Part shown: one piece after another, positions 18,127 through 25,921 of the stretch | Position numbering within the stretch: the first letter of the stretch is position 1 | Layout: the number at the start of each line of letters is the position of its first letter | Assembly: GCA_900102115.1 (NCBI GenBank) | Contig: FNAW01000010.1 | Span: 1 to 64,000, forward strand | DNA: 64,000 nt | From: Blastococcus fimeti | GTDB lineage: Bacteria; Actinomycetota; Actinomycetes; Mycobacteriales; Geodermatophilaceae | Reading direction: 5' to 3' | Position numbers and translations under genes: made by a program | Notes under the pieces: generated by a model | Told to the model about the DNA's origin: nothing | Database searches by the model: none | The model's input: the letters and a program-made list of their open reading frames with translations, nothing else

Positions 18127-18154
18127 TCTCCCTGTCAGAGGAAGGGAGGACCCG

Positions 18155-18906
18155 ATGAACGTGGGCGAGGTCGCGGCACTGGCCGGCGTCACGGTGCGCA
18201 CGCTGCACCACTACGACCGGATCGGGCTGCTGTCGCCGTCCGGGCGGACGGCGACAGCTACCGGCAGTACGCGCCGGCCGACCTGGACCGGCTGCACTCG
18301 GTGCTGCTGTACCGCGCGCTCGGGTTCTCCCTCGAGGAGGTCGCGACCCTGCTGGACGACCCGTCCGCCGATCCCGCCGAGCACCTGCGCCGCCAGCACC
18401 GGCTGCTGCTCGACCGGCTGGACCGGACGTCGGCGATGGTCGCGGCCGTCGAGAAGGAACTGGAGGCACGAGCGATGGGGATCTCCCTGAGCCCGGAGGA
18501 GCGGTTCGAGGTGTTCGGCGAGCACGACCCGGCGCAGTACGACGTCGAGGTCGAGGAGCGCTGGGGCGACACCGACGCCTACGCGCAGTCGAAGCGGCGG
18601 ACGGCGGCCTACTCGAAGCAGGACTGGCTGCGGATCAGGGCCGAGGCCGAGGACCTCGAGTCGCGGTTCGCCGCCGCGCTGGCCGACGGCGTCCCGGCCG
18701 ACTCGCAGCGGGCGATGGACCTGGCCGAGGAGCACCGGCAGCAGATCACCGGGACGTACTACGACTGCCCGCCGGAGATGCACGCCGCGCTGGGCCGGAT
18801 GTACGTCGAGGACGAGCGGTTCGCCGCGCACTACGACCAGCGGGCACCCGGGCTGGCCCGGTACGTGAGCACCGCCGTCCAGGCCAACGCGCGGCGCTCG
18901 GGCTGA
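18155..18906 (+). pseudogene. tipA: TipA-family MerR regulator with a frameshift
   Basis: Reading from ATG 18155 gives a normal MerR winged helix (MNVGEVAALAGVTVRTLHHYDRIG...) for about 30 codons, then the frame breaks near 18236-18256. Continuing one base earlier restores the expected wing (DSYRQYAPADLDRLHSVLL), the coiled coil and the TipAS domain to the stop at 18906. A one-base deletion explains it; I see no slippery heptamer for programmed shifting. It may be a real mutation, leaving no full-length TipAL, or an assembly error. TipAL is a thiopeptide-responsive autoactivator of multidrug resistance. GGGAGG lies 7 bases upstream of the ATG, and an intact tipA-style promoter is just ahead. 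Confidence 0.82.
18475..18906 (+). CDS. TipAS-like antibiotic-binding protein (internal start)
   Basis: In Streptomyces the C-terminal half of TipA is also made alone from an internal start as TipAS, which binds thiopeptides and is the major product. Here ATG 18475 (MGISLSPEERFEVFGEHD) matches the TipAS N-terminus and has GGAGG (18462-18466) eight bases upstream, a strong ribosome site. The 143-residue product contains the conserved YSKQDWLRIRAEA and YDCPPEMHAALGRMYVEDERF segments. It lies entirely downstream of the frameshift, so it could still be translated even if the full-length regulator is lost. Whether it is expressed is inference. Confidence 0.6.
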   Translation: MGISLSPEERFEVFGEHDPAQYDVEVEERWGDTDAYAQSKRRTAAYSKQDWLRIRAEAEDLESRFAAALADGVPADSQRAMDLAEEHRQQITGTYYDCPPEMHAALGRMYVEDERFAAHYDQRAPGLARYVSTAVQANARRSG

Positions 18907-19024
18907 CCGACGGCGTTCCCGTCCGGGCCCGCGGAGCGCAGGGGCGGCACCGAGACCGATGTCACCCCGTGCGCTGCCGGCCCACCCCCGGCGGGCCCGC
19001 ATCCTTGTGGGGGTGGGTTGGGTG

Positions 19025-20107
19025 ATGGCGCGGCTGCAGCAGCCGTGGGTGCAGCGGATGATCCGGGCGGCGCTGGCGGCGGGTCTCGCGTGGCAGGTGG
19101 CACTGCTCCTGCCGCCCACCCTGGCCGACTACGCCTACTACGCACCGCTCGGTGCGGTGATCGCCGTCAGTCCCACGATCGCCGACTCGGCCTCGGCCGC
19201 CTGGCGCAGCGTCGCGGCCATCCTCACCGGCTTCGGCCTGGCGGTCGGGCTCTACGAGCTCACCCACGCGGTGCCCAACGCGCTCACGGTCGCCGCGATC
19301 GTCGCCCTGGCGGTGCTCGTCGAGCAGTTGCGGCTGTGGCGGGAGCAGGCCAGCTGGGTCAGCTTCGCCGCGGTGCTCATGCTCACCGTCGGGCTCGACG
19401 ACCCCGACACCTACGTGCTGCGCTATGCCGGGCTGACCATGCTCGGCGCGGCCATCGGCGTGCTGGTCACCACGGTGCTGTTCCCGCCGCTGCAGCTCAC
19501 CCACGCCGTCGAGCAGATCTCGCAGACCCGCGCCCTGCTGGCGCGGCACCTCACGGACATCGCGGCCACGCTGCGCGACGGCCGGGTCCCCGACCAGTCC
19601 GAGTGGACCGACCGCAACCGCCGGTTGGACCGCGCGCTGGACCGGATGCGGTTCGCCGCCGGCCGGGTCGAGCGGGCCCGCCGCGCCAACCCGCGTGCCC
19701 GGCGCTGGCAGGGCCGCGCGACGGAGATCCGCGAGGAGGCCCGCGCCGTAGACCGCGTCGCGGTGCTGGTCGACGACCTCACCTCGCTGGTCGTCGAGTT
19801 CCACCCGCACCGGCGCGGCATCGACCAGGTCGACGCCGGCACCGGCTGGGTGCTCGCCGACACCCTCGACAGCCTGGCCGGCGTCGTCTGCACGCCGTAC
19901 CACACCACCGACGGGTCGACGCCGGACGAGCGCGACGAGCAGATCGCCCGTGCCGGCTCCGCGCTGCACCGGCTGGTCACGCTGCTGCGCGAGTCCACGG
20001 TGGACGACGACGAGGGCTTCTTCGCCCTCGGCGCCGTCGCCGTCGGTGTGCGGCGCAGCCTGGCCGCGCTCCAGGCCGAGGAGCCCCGCCCGGTCGTCCC
20101 CGTCTGA
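19025..20107 (+). CDS. FUSC-family inner membrane protein
   Basis: About 360 residues. Six hydrophobic helices occupy residues 10-160 (LAWQVALLLPP, YYAPLGAVIAVSPTIADSASAAWRSVAAILTG and so on), matching the FUSC_2/aromatic-acid-exporter-like half unit; the remaining 200 residues are soluble and helical, rich in Arg and Ala. Bacterial members (YhfK, AaeB and fusaric acid resistance relatives) export aromatic acids or serve unknown membrane roles. The frame allows an earlier ATG at 18959; GTG 19022 or ATG 19025 is preferred because it begins just before the first amphipathic helix. It converges with the methyltransferase three bases beyond its stop. Confidence 0.8.
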   Translation: MARLQQPWVQRMIRAALAAGLAWQVALLLPPTLADYAYYAPLGAVIAVSPTIADSASAAWRSVAAILTGFGLAVGLYELTHAVPNALTVAAIVALAVLVEQLRLWREQASWVSFAAVLMLTVGLDDPDTYVLRYAGLTMLGAAIGVLVTTVLFPPLQLTHAVEQISQTRALLARHLTDIAATLRDGRVPDQSEWTDRNRRLDRALDRMRFAAGRVERARRANPRARRWQGRATEIREEARAVDRVAVLVDDLTSLVVEFHPHRRGIDQVDAGTGWVLADTLDSLAGVVCTPYHTTDGSTPDERDEQIARAGSALHRLVTLLRESTVDDDEGFFALGAVAVGVRRSLAALQAEEPRPVVPV

Positions 20108-20110
20108 GGG

Positions 20111-20905
20111 TCAGACCCGGATGAGCAGCTCGCCGTGCATCATCCCGAGCCAGCCGTCGTCGGCGTCCCGCCATGCGCGCCAGGCGTCGGCCAGCACGTC
20201 GAGCTCGGCCGGTGTGGCCAGCCCGTAGGCCACCGCCTGCTCCGCGAAGGACGACGCCGTCGCCCGCCCCGCCCACGAGTTCCCCCACCACTCGCGCTCG
20301 GCCGGCGAGGCGTAGCACCAGGACGACGTCGTCGCGGTGACGTCCCGCAGCCCGGCGGCGTGCGCCCAGGCGAGCAGCCGGCGGCCGGCGTCGGGCTCGG
20401 CGTCGTTGGCCCGCGCCACCCCGTAGTAGACCTCCAGCCAGCGGTCCAGGCCGGGGTTCGCGGGGAACCAGGTGAAGGTCGCGTAGTCCACGTCGCGGAC
20501 CGCGACCAGCCCGCCCGGCCGGCAGACCCGTGCCAGCTCGCGCAGCGCGGCGACCGGGTCGGTGAGGTGCTGCAGCACCTGGTGGGCGTGGACGACGTCG
20601 AAGGACGCATCGGGCAGGTCCAGGGCGTAGACGTCCCCGACCGCGAAGGTCACCTCGACGCCGGCGCTCGCGGCCGCGGCGCGCGCCTCGCCCAGCGGCT
20701 CGGGCGAGAGGTCCAGCCCGAGCACCCGGCCGGGCGCCACCCGCGCGGCGAGGTCGACGGTGATCGTCCCGGGGCCGCAGCCGACGTCGAGCAGGTCGAG
20801 CCCCGGCCGCAGCGAGGGCAGCAGGTGCGGCGCGGAGTTCTCGGCGGTGCGCCAGCGGTGCGACTGCAGGACGGGCTCGGCGTGCCCGTGCGTGTAGGTG
20901 TCCAC
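20111..20905 (-). CDS. SAM-dependent methyltransferase
   Basis: A 264-residue class I methyltransferase of the UbiE/Methyltransf_11/25 type. SAM-binding motif I reads LDVGCGPGTITVDLA (about residues 40-54), motif II covers LGLDLSPE, and DVVHAHQVLQHL with PGGLVAVRDVDYAT covers motifs post-II and III. The C-terminal third, with many tryptophans, probably forms the substrate cap. The acceptor substrate is unknown. GTG at 20905 (MDTYTHGHAEPVLQ) is chosen because it matches the usual start of this subfamily; longer frames run into the glpD gene. It lies 58 bases downstream of glpD on the same strand. Confidence 0.85.
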   Translation of the reverse strand: MDTYTHGHAEPVLQSHRWRTAENSAPHLLPSLRPGLDLLDVGCGPGTITVDLAARVAPGRVLGLDLSPEPLGEARAAAASAGVEVTFAVGDVYALDLPDASFDVVHAHQVLQHLTDPVAALRELARVCRPGGLVAVRDVDYATFTWFPANPGLDRWLEVYYGVARANDAEPDAGRRLLAWAHAAGLRDVTATTSSWCYASPAEREWWGNSWAGRATASSFAEQAVAYGLATPAELDVLADAWRAWRDADDGWLGMMHGELLIRV

Positions 20906-20963
20906 GCGGTCAGTCCTACTCCTGCCGTCCCATTCAGCGAAACGGGGTTCCCGCAGAGTGGGA

Positions 20964-22490
20964 TCAGAGCTCGTCCCCCAACACCTGCTCCGCGACGGCC
21001 ACGGCCCGCGCCCGGTCCTCCGGGACCAGCCCGAACCGCGTGCGGCGGTCGAGCAGGTCGGCCACCGTGCGCGCCCCCTCGGCGCGGACGGCGAAGCGCA
21101 GCTCCCCCACCGTCTCCGGGCGGCCGGCGACCACGAGGTCGGGACCGAGCTCCTCGACCAGCGGCGCCTCGGTGCCGTACCGGGCGACCAGCCGGGCGGG
21201 GGCCGCGAGCGCGTCCAGCGCCGGGCGCGGTGCTGCACCCACGAGCGGCAGCCGGGCCGTGGTCGAGCGCGCGCTCCCGCCCAGCCGGGCGGCGACGGCG
21301 TCGACGGTCTCCTCGGCCATGGCGCGGTAGGTCGTCAGCTTCCCGCCCACCACGGAGAGGACCGGTCCGTCCCACGACAGCAGGTGCTTCCGCGACAGGT
21401 CGGCGGTCGCGTTCCCGGGGCCGGACCCCGCGGACTCCGGCAGCACCAGCGGCCGGTAGCCGGCGTAGGCGCCCACCAGGTCCTCCCTGGTCAGCGGCTC
21501 GGCGAGCACCTGGTTGACCGTCGCCAGCAGCTGCTGCACCTCGGCGTCGGAGGGCTGCGCGTCGTCGTCGGGGACCGGCCCCTCGACCGGCTCGTCGGTG
21601 ATGCCCAGGTAGACCAGCCCGTCGGCCTGCGGCAGCGCGAAGACGTACCGCGACCGCGAGCCGGGCAACGGCACCGTGAGCGCGGCCGAGGGCGAGCCCA
21701 GCCGGTCGGCTCGCAGCACCAGGTGCGAGCCGCGCGAGGGCACCAGCCGGATGCCGGGCGCCAGCCGAGAGGCCCACACGCCCGCGGCGTTCACGACGGT
21801 CCGCGCCCGCAGGGTGAGCGCCTCGCCGTCGACGTCGGCGTGCACCTCGGCGGAGCCGAGCGCGACCGTCGACGTGCGGTCGACGGCGGTCACCGTCGCC
21901 CCGGTCAGCACCCGGGCGCCGTGGGCGGCCGCGGTGCGGACCAGGGCCACGACCAGGCGGACGTCGTCGCTGAGCTGCCCGTCCCAGAAGACGACGCCGC
22001 CGCGCCCGGGCCGCACCGCCGGCACCAGGCGGCCGACCTCGTCGGCGTCCACCCGCCGGGTCGAGGGCAGCGAGCCCCGGCCGCCTGCCACGGAACGCCG
22101 TACCAGGTCACCCAGCCGCCCGCCCGCGGCGCCCAGCGCGCTGACGTCGCGGCCGGCGGCGTCCGGGATGAGGAACGGCAGCCGGCGGACCAGGTGCGGC
22201 GCCGTGGTCCCCATGAGGACGGCGCGCTCCCGGGCGCTCTCCCGCGCCAGGCCGATCTCGCCGTGCGCGAGGTAGCGCAGCCCGCCGTGCACCAGCTTCG
22301 ACGACCACCGGCTGGTGCCCGCGGCCAGGTCGGTGCGCTCGAGCAGCACCACCGACAACCCGCGGGCCGCCGCGTCCAGGGCCACGCCCGCGCCGGTCAC
22401 CCCGCCGCCGACCACCACGACGTCGACCAGCGACCCGGCGACCTCCTCGAGGTCCCGCCGACGCCGCTCGGGCGAGAGCGCGCCGGTCAC
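20964..22490 (-). CDS. glpD: FAD-dependent glycerol-3-phosphate dehydrogenase
   Basis: A 508-residue enzyme that oxidises glycerol 3-phosphate to dihydroxyacetone phosphate and passes electrons to the quinone pool at the membrane. The N-terminal dinucleotide fold is VVVVGGGVTGAGVALDAAARG with the acidic end LLERTD, followed by GTSRWSSKLVHGGLRYL, a strong GlpD signature. The C-terminal domain carries VLSVVGGKLTTYRAMAEETVD. GTG at 22490 is chosen with GGAGA upstream; the longer frame has no dehydrogenase features. It is divergent from an alkyl-DHAP-synthase-like gene across only 38 bases, so the two promoters must overlap. Confidence 0.92.
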   Translation of the reverse strand: MTGALSPERRRRDLEEVAGSLVDVVVVGGGVTGAGVALDAAARGLSVVLLERTDLAAGTSRWSSKLVHGGLRYLAHGEIGLARESARERAVLMGTTAPHLVRRLPFLIPDAAGRDVSALGAAGGRLGDLVRRSVAGGRGSLPSTRRVDADEVGRLVPAVRPGRGGVVFWDGQLSDDVRLVVALVRTAAAHGARVLTGATVTAVDRTSTVALGSAEVHADVDGEALTLRARTVVNAAGVWASRLAPGIRLVPSRGSHLVLRADRLGSPSAALTVPLPGSRSRYVFALPQADGLVYLGITDEPVEGPVPDDDAQPSDAEVQQLLATVNQVLAEPLTREDLVGAYAGYRPLVLPESAGSGPGNATADLSRKHLLSWDGPVLSVVGGKLTTYRAMAEETVDAVAARLGGSARSTTARLPLVGAAPRPALDALAAPARLVARYGTEAPLVEELGPDLVVAGRPETVGELRFAVRAEGARTVADLLDRRTRFGLVPEDRARAVAVAEQVLGDEL

Positions 22491-22528
22491 TGCGATCTCC
22501 CACGCACGGGCACCGGCAGACTGTAGCC

Positions 22529-24202
22529 GTGGCCGAACAGCCGGAACTGACGATCCAGGGCTGGGGTCCGTCCCCCGCCGGACATCCCGCCGACGCCGCG
22601 GGCGACCGCACAGCCGCGCTGGAGGAGTCGCTGCCCAAGGCGGCCCGCCGGCACCTGGCCAAGGAACTGGGCTGGACACCACGGCGCACGCCGCCGGTGC
22701 CGGTGCCCGAGATCCGGCTGACGCCGACCCGCCTCCCCGAGCCCACCCTCGCGGCCCTCACCGCGCTGCTGGGCGAGGAGAACGTGCGCACCGACCGGGA
22801 GTCACGGCTGCTGCGCGCCGGCGGCAAGAGCTACCTGGACCTCCTGCGGCGGCGCGCGGGGGACGCCACCGACGCCCCGGACGCCGTCGTCCTGCCCGGC
22901 ACCACCGAGGAGACCGCGGCGCTGTTGGCGCTGTGCAGCGTGCACGACGTCGTCGTCGTCCCGTTCGGGGGCGGCACGAGCGTCGTCGGCGGGCTGGCCG
23001 GCGTGGACCCCGACGACCGGCCGGCGGTCGCGCTGGACCTGCGGCGGATGGCCTCGGTGCAGGAGCTGGACGTGCCCTCGTCGATGGTGACCGTCGGGCC
23101 GGGCATGCGCGGGCCACAGCTGGAGGAGGCGCTCGGCAAGGAGGGCCTCACCTTCGGTCACCTGCCGCAGAGCTGGGAGTTCGCCACCCTCGGCGGCTAC
23201 GCCGCCACCCGCAGCTCGGGGCAGGCCTCGACCGGCGTCGGGCGGTTCGACGACCTGGTCGCCGGGCTGACGCTGGCCACGCCGTCCGGCGTCCTCGAGG
23301 TGGGCCATCCGCCGGCCTCGGCCGCCGGCCCCGACCTGCTCGGGCTCGCACTGGGCTCGGAGGGGACGCTCGGCGTGATCACCGAGCTGCGGCTGCGCGT
23401 GCGACCGAAGCCCGCGACGACGTCCTACGAGGGCTGGTCGTTCCGCACCTGGGCCGCGGGGATCGCCGCGCTGCAGCGGCTGGCGCGGCACGACCTGCTG
23501 CCCGACGTCGTCCGGCTCTCCGACGTCGACGAGACGCGGGCCAACCTGCTCATGTCCGGCGGCACCGGCGCCCGCGTGCTGCGCGGCATGCTGCGCGCCC
23601 GCGGGCACGGCGAGGGCTGTCTGCTCGTGGTCGGCTGGGAGGGGCTGCCGGACATCGTGCGGGCGCGCACGCGGGCGGCGTCGGCGCTGCTCCGGTCGCG
23701 CGGGGGCATCCGGCTGGGGCACTCGGTCGGCGAGTCGTGGCGCACGCACCGGTTCGGGGCGCCCTACACGCGGGACACGCTCCTGGACTCCGGGCTCATG
23801 GTGGAGACGCTGGAGACCGCGGCCACCTGGTCGGCGCTGCCCACCGTGTACGACGCCGTCCGCCGCGCGCTGCGCGAGTCGCTCACCGGCGGCGGACGTC
23901 GTCCCCTGGTGATGACGCACCTCTCGCACGGCTACCCGACCGGCGCCTCGCTCTACTTCACGGTGCTCGCCGACCGGGACGAGGAGCTGCCGATCCAGCA
24001 GTGGCTGAACGCCAAGCGGGCCGCGACCGACGCGCTGCTCGCCGCCGGCGGGACGCTCACCCACCACCACGCCGTCGGCGCCGACCACCGCCCCTGGCTG
24101 GAGCGGGAGATCGGGCCGCTGGGCGTCGAGGTGCTGCGGGCGGTCAAGGCACGGCTGGACCCGAAGGGCATCTGCAACCCCGGCGTCCTGCTCCCCGACT
24201 GA
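22529..24202 (+). CDS. FAD-linked oxidase, alkyl-DHAP synthase-like
   Basis: A 557-residue protein of the vanillyl-alcohol-oxidase/FAD_binding_4 family. An FAD PP-loop (VVPFGGGTSVVGGL) lies near residues 145-158, followed by SWEFATLGGYAATRSSGQAS and DLLGLALGSEGTLGVIT. The C-terminal cap contains HHHAVGADHRPWLEREIG; the histidine-rich loop is diagnostic of alkyldihydroxyacetonephosphate synthases, which swap the acyl group of acyl-DHAP for a fatty alcohol to make ether lipids. The tail RLDPKGICNPG is a flavin-oxidase signature. Neighbouring glpD makes DHAP, which fits. Actinobacterial homologues may oxidise other hydroxy acids, so substrate is uncertain. GTG at 22529. Confidence 0.82.
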   Translation: MAEQPELTIQGWGPSPAGHPADAAGDRTAALEESLPKAARRHLAKELGWTPRRTPPVPVPEIRLTPTRLPEPTLAALTALLGEENVRTDRESRLLRAGGKSYLDLLRRRAGDATDAPDAVVLPGTTEETAALLALCSVHDVVVVPFGGGTSVVGGLAGVDPDDRPAVALDLRRMASVQELDVPSSMVTVGPGMRGPQLEEALGKEGLTFGHLPQSWEFATLGGYAATRSSGQASTGVGRFDDLVAGLTLATPSGVLEVGHPPASAAGPDLLGLALGSEGTLGVITELRLRVRPKPATTSYEGWSFRTWAAGIAALQRLARHDLLPDVVRLSDVDETRANLLMSGGTGARVLRGMLRARGHGEGCLLVVGWEGLPDIVRARTRAASALLRSRGGIRLGHSVGESWRTHRFGAPYTRDTLLDSGLMVETLETAATWSALPTVYDAVRRALRESLTGGGRRPLVMTHLSHGYPTGASLYFTVLADRDEELPIQQWLNAKRAATDALLAAGGTLTHHHAVGADHRPWLEREIGPLGVEVLRAVKARLDPKGICNPGVLLPD

Positions 24203-24211
24203 CGCGCGCGG

Positions 24212-24248
24212 CGACGCCGCGGACCGGGGTCAGGGGTCCGCGGCGTCG
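24212..24248. terminator. bidirectional hairpin terminator
   Basis: CGACGCCGCGGACC (24212-24225) and its exact complement GGTCCGCGGCGTCG (24235-24248) form a 14-base-pair stem with a 9-base loop. It lies between the convergent FAD-oxidase and berberine-bridge-type genes, 9 bases after one stop and 21 before the other. There is no U-tract, as is common in high-G+C actinobacteria. Confidence 0.8.
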
Positions 24249-24269
24249 TGGGGACGGGCCGGGTAGGCC

Positions 24270-25715
24270 CTAGAACGCGTGGCCGAAGGAGAAGACGCGG
24301 TCCGGGTCGACGGCCGCCTTCACCTCGGCCAGCCGCTCGTACACGCCGGGCGGGTAGGCAGCGGCCACCTCGTCGGGTCCGGAGACGTCGCCGAGGAAGT
24401 TGATCGGCGTCCCGGCGGCCTTCCACGGGGCGAGCGCGCCCAGCACCGCGCGGCCCACGGCCGGCACGACCTCGGCCAGCTCCGGCACGAACGGCCCCAG
24501 CGCCATCAGGGTGAAGGCGCCGTCCCGGCCCGCGACGGCGTTGGGCACCTTCGCCGGGCGGCCCAGCGCCCCGCCCATCAGCCGGATCTCGACCATGATG
24601 ATCGGGATCTGCGCCTGCGGGCCGGCGACGGCGAGCAGCGCCTCGACCCCCTCCTCGGTCAGCTCGGTGAGCATCTGCCCCTTCTCCCACGCGGGCATCG
24701 GGTCGACGGGGTCCATGTGGATGGAGTCCATCTCGTCGGTCCGGATGGGTCCGATGAAGCCGAGCAGCACCCGGCCGGCGTCCCGCATCGGGGCCAGCAG
24801 GCGCTCGCCCTCCCGGACGTAGGTCCCGGAGTAGGCGTACCGCAGGTGGACGGCGGTCTGCCCGCGCAGCGGCGGCGGCACGAACTCGGCGTCGGGCATC
24901 CGCAGGATGGCGATCGAGGTGCCGACCTCCTCCGGCAGCGTCGGCGCCCACCGGCGGAAGGCGTGCAGGACGGCGGCCATGTCCTCGCCGGCGAAGAAGA
25001 TGCCCCCGGCGTACAGCCCGCCGACCGGCACCAGCTCGATCTCGATCGCGGTCACGACGCCGAAGTTGCCCTTGCCGCCGCGCACCGCCCAGAACAGCTC
25101 CGGCTCGGAGTCGGCGGACAGGGTCCGCTGCCGTCCGTCGGCGGTCACGATCTCGACCGCGCGGACGGCGTCCGCGGCGAAGCCGTAGTGGCGGCCGAGG
25201 GAGCCGACCCCACCACCGAGGGTGTAGCCGACGACGCCGACGTCGGACGACGAGCCGCACAGCCCGGCGAGGCCGAACTCGGCGGCGGCGTCCATGACCC
25301 GCTTCCACTTCACGCCGGCCTCGACGCGGGCCACGCGCCGCCGCGGGTCGATGGACACGCCCTGCATCCGGCGGGTGGTGATCATCATCGCGCCGGCGGC
25401 GTTGCGGACCGGTCCGTGACCGGTGGCCTGGACGGCGACGCCGAGGCCGTGGGCCACGGCCCAGGAGACGGCGGCGGCGACGTCGGCGGCGCAGGTGGCG
25501 CCGACCGCGATCGCCGGGGTGTGCTGCACCGCGACGTTCCAGGTGGCCACCTCGGCGGCCAGCCCGTCGTCGCCGGCGGCGTAGACCGGGCCGTGCACCC
25601 GGCCGCGCAACCCCTCCACGTCGACGGAGGGGACGGGCGGCGCGAGGGTGTCGACGGCCGCCGCGTCCCGAAGGACGACGGACTGCTCGGGCGCGCGGGG
25701 CGTGGGGAGAGACAT
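24270..25715 (-). CDS. berberine-bridge-type FAD-dependent oxidoreductase
   Basis: A 481-residue flavoprotein with the FAD_binding_4 fold (about 60-230) and the BBE C-terminal segment (about 435-478). H100 in QATGHGP is the position of the 8-alpha-histidyl FAD link. The second anchor cysteine of bicovalent members is not evident: the aligned segment reads SSSDVGVVGYTLGGG. KGNFGVVTAIEIEL and the C-terminal YERLAEVKAAVDPDRVF are family hallmarks. Such enzymes oxidise sugars or secondary metabolites. ATG at 25715 has AGAAGGA upstream. It is divergent from the SARP regulator across 206 bases, which hints that it is a target of that regulator. Confidence 0.85.
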   Translation of the reverse strand: MSLPTPRAPEQSVVLRDAAAVDTLAPPVPSVDVEGLRGRVHGPVYAAGDDGLAAEVATWNVAVQHTPAIAVGATCAADVAAAVSWAVAHGLGVAVQATGHGPVRNAAGAMMITTRRMQGVSIDPRRRVARVEAGVKWKRVMDAAAEFGLAGLCGSSSDVGVVGYTLGGGVGSLGRHYGFAADAVRAVEIVTADGRQRTLSADSEPELFWAVRGGKGNFGVVTAIEIELVPVGGLYAGGIFFAGEDMAAVLHAFRRWAPTLPEEVGTSIAILRMPDAEFVPPPLRGQTAVHLRYAYSGTYVREGERLLAPMRDAGRVLLGFIGPIRTDEMDSIHMDPVDPMPAWEKGQMLTELTEEGVEALLAVAGPQAQIPIIMVEIRLMGGALGRPAKVPNAVAGRDGAFTLMALGPFVPELAEVVPAVGRAVLGALAPWKAAGTPINFLGDVSGPDEVAAAYPPGVYERLAEVKAAVDPDRVFSFGHAF

Positions 25716-25810
25716 GCGGGTTCCTTCTCGAGGCCGCGGGTTCCCGCCGCGGATCGGGGGCGCCGCGTCGGCCGCGGCGGGAGGGACGGGAGGAGCGTGG
25801 GACGCCCCGC

Positions 25811-25868
25811 TTGACCGCCGCTTGCAGCCGACTAGGAGGCCGACTTGCGGGACGCCGACGTTGCAGCC
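25811..25868. promoter_or_regulatory. candidate SARP-binding direct repeats
   Basis: In the divergent region between the flavoenzyme and the SARP gene, heptamers TTGACCG (25811), TTGCAGC (25822), TTGCGGG (25845) and TTGCAGC (25861) occur on one strand. The first two are 11 bases apart and the third lies about 22 bases further, the phasing SARP activators use. The function is inferred only from pattern and position. Confidence 0.4.
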
Positions 25869-25921
25869 CGCACGCGCAGAGGGGTACCGGGAGGGCCCCG
25901 GCGCGAGGAAGATCCCTCCCC

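Noticed and set aside
11902-18201. A 2099-codon open frame on the minus strand across the GGDEF, YczE, MFS and GDT1 genes
   Set aside because: Its translation is low-complexity Arg/Gly/Ala/Gln-rich sequence with no domains, and it lies opposite well-recognised genes. Such frames are expected at very high G+C because stop codons are rare.
18155-18906. Programmed frameshift in the tipA-like gene
   Set aside because: No slippery heptamer, internal Shine-Dalgarno or pseudoknot is evident near the break at 18236-18256; a simple base loss explains it better.
24212-24248. The 14-base-arm dyad as a regulatory operator
   Set aside because: It lies between two convergent stop codons, far from any start, so a bidirectional terminator is the simpler reading.
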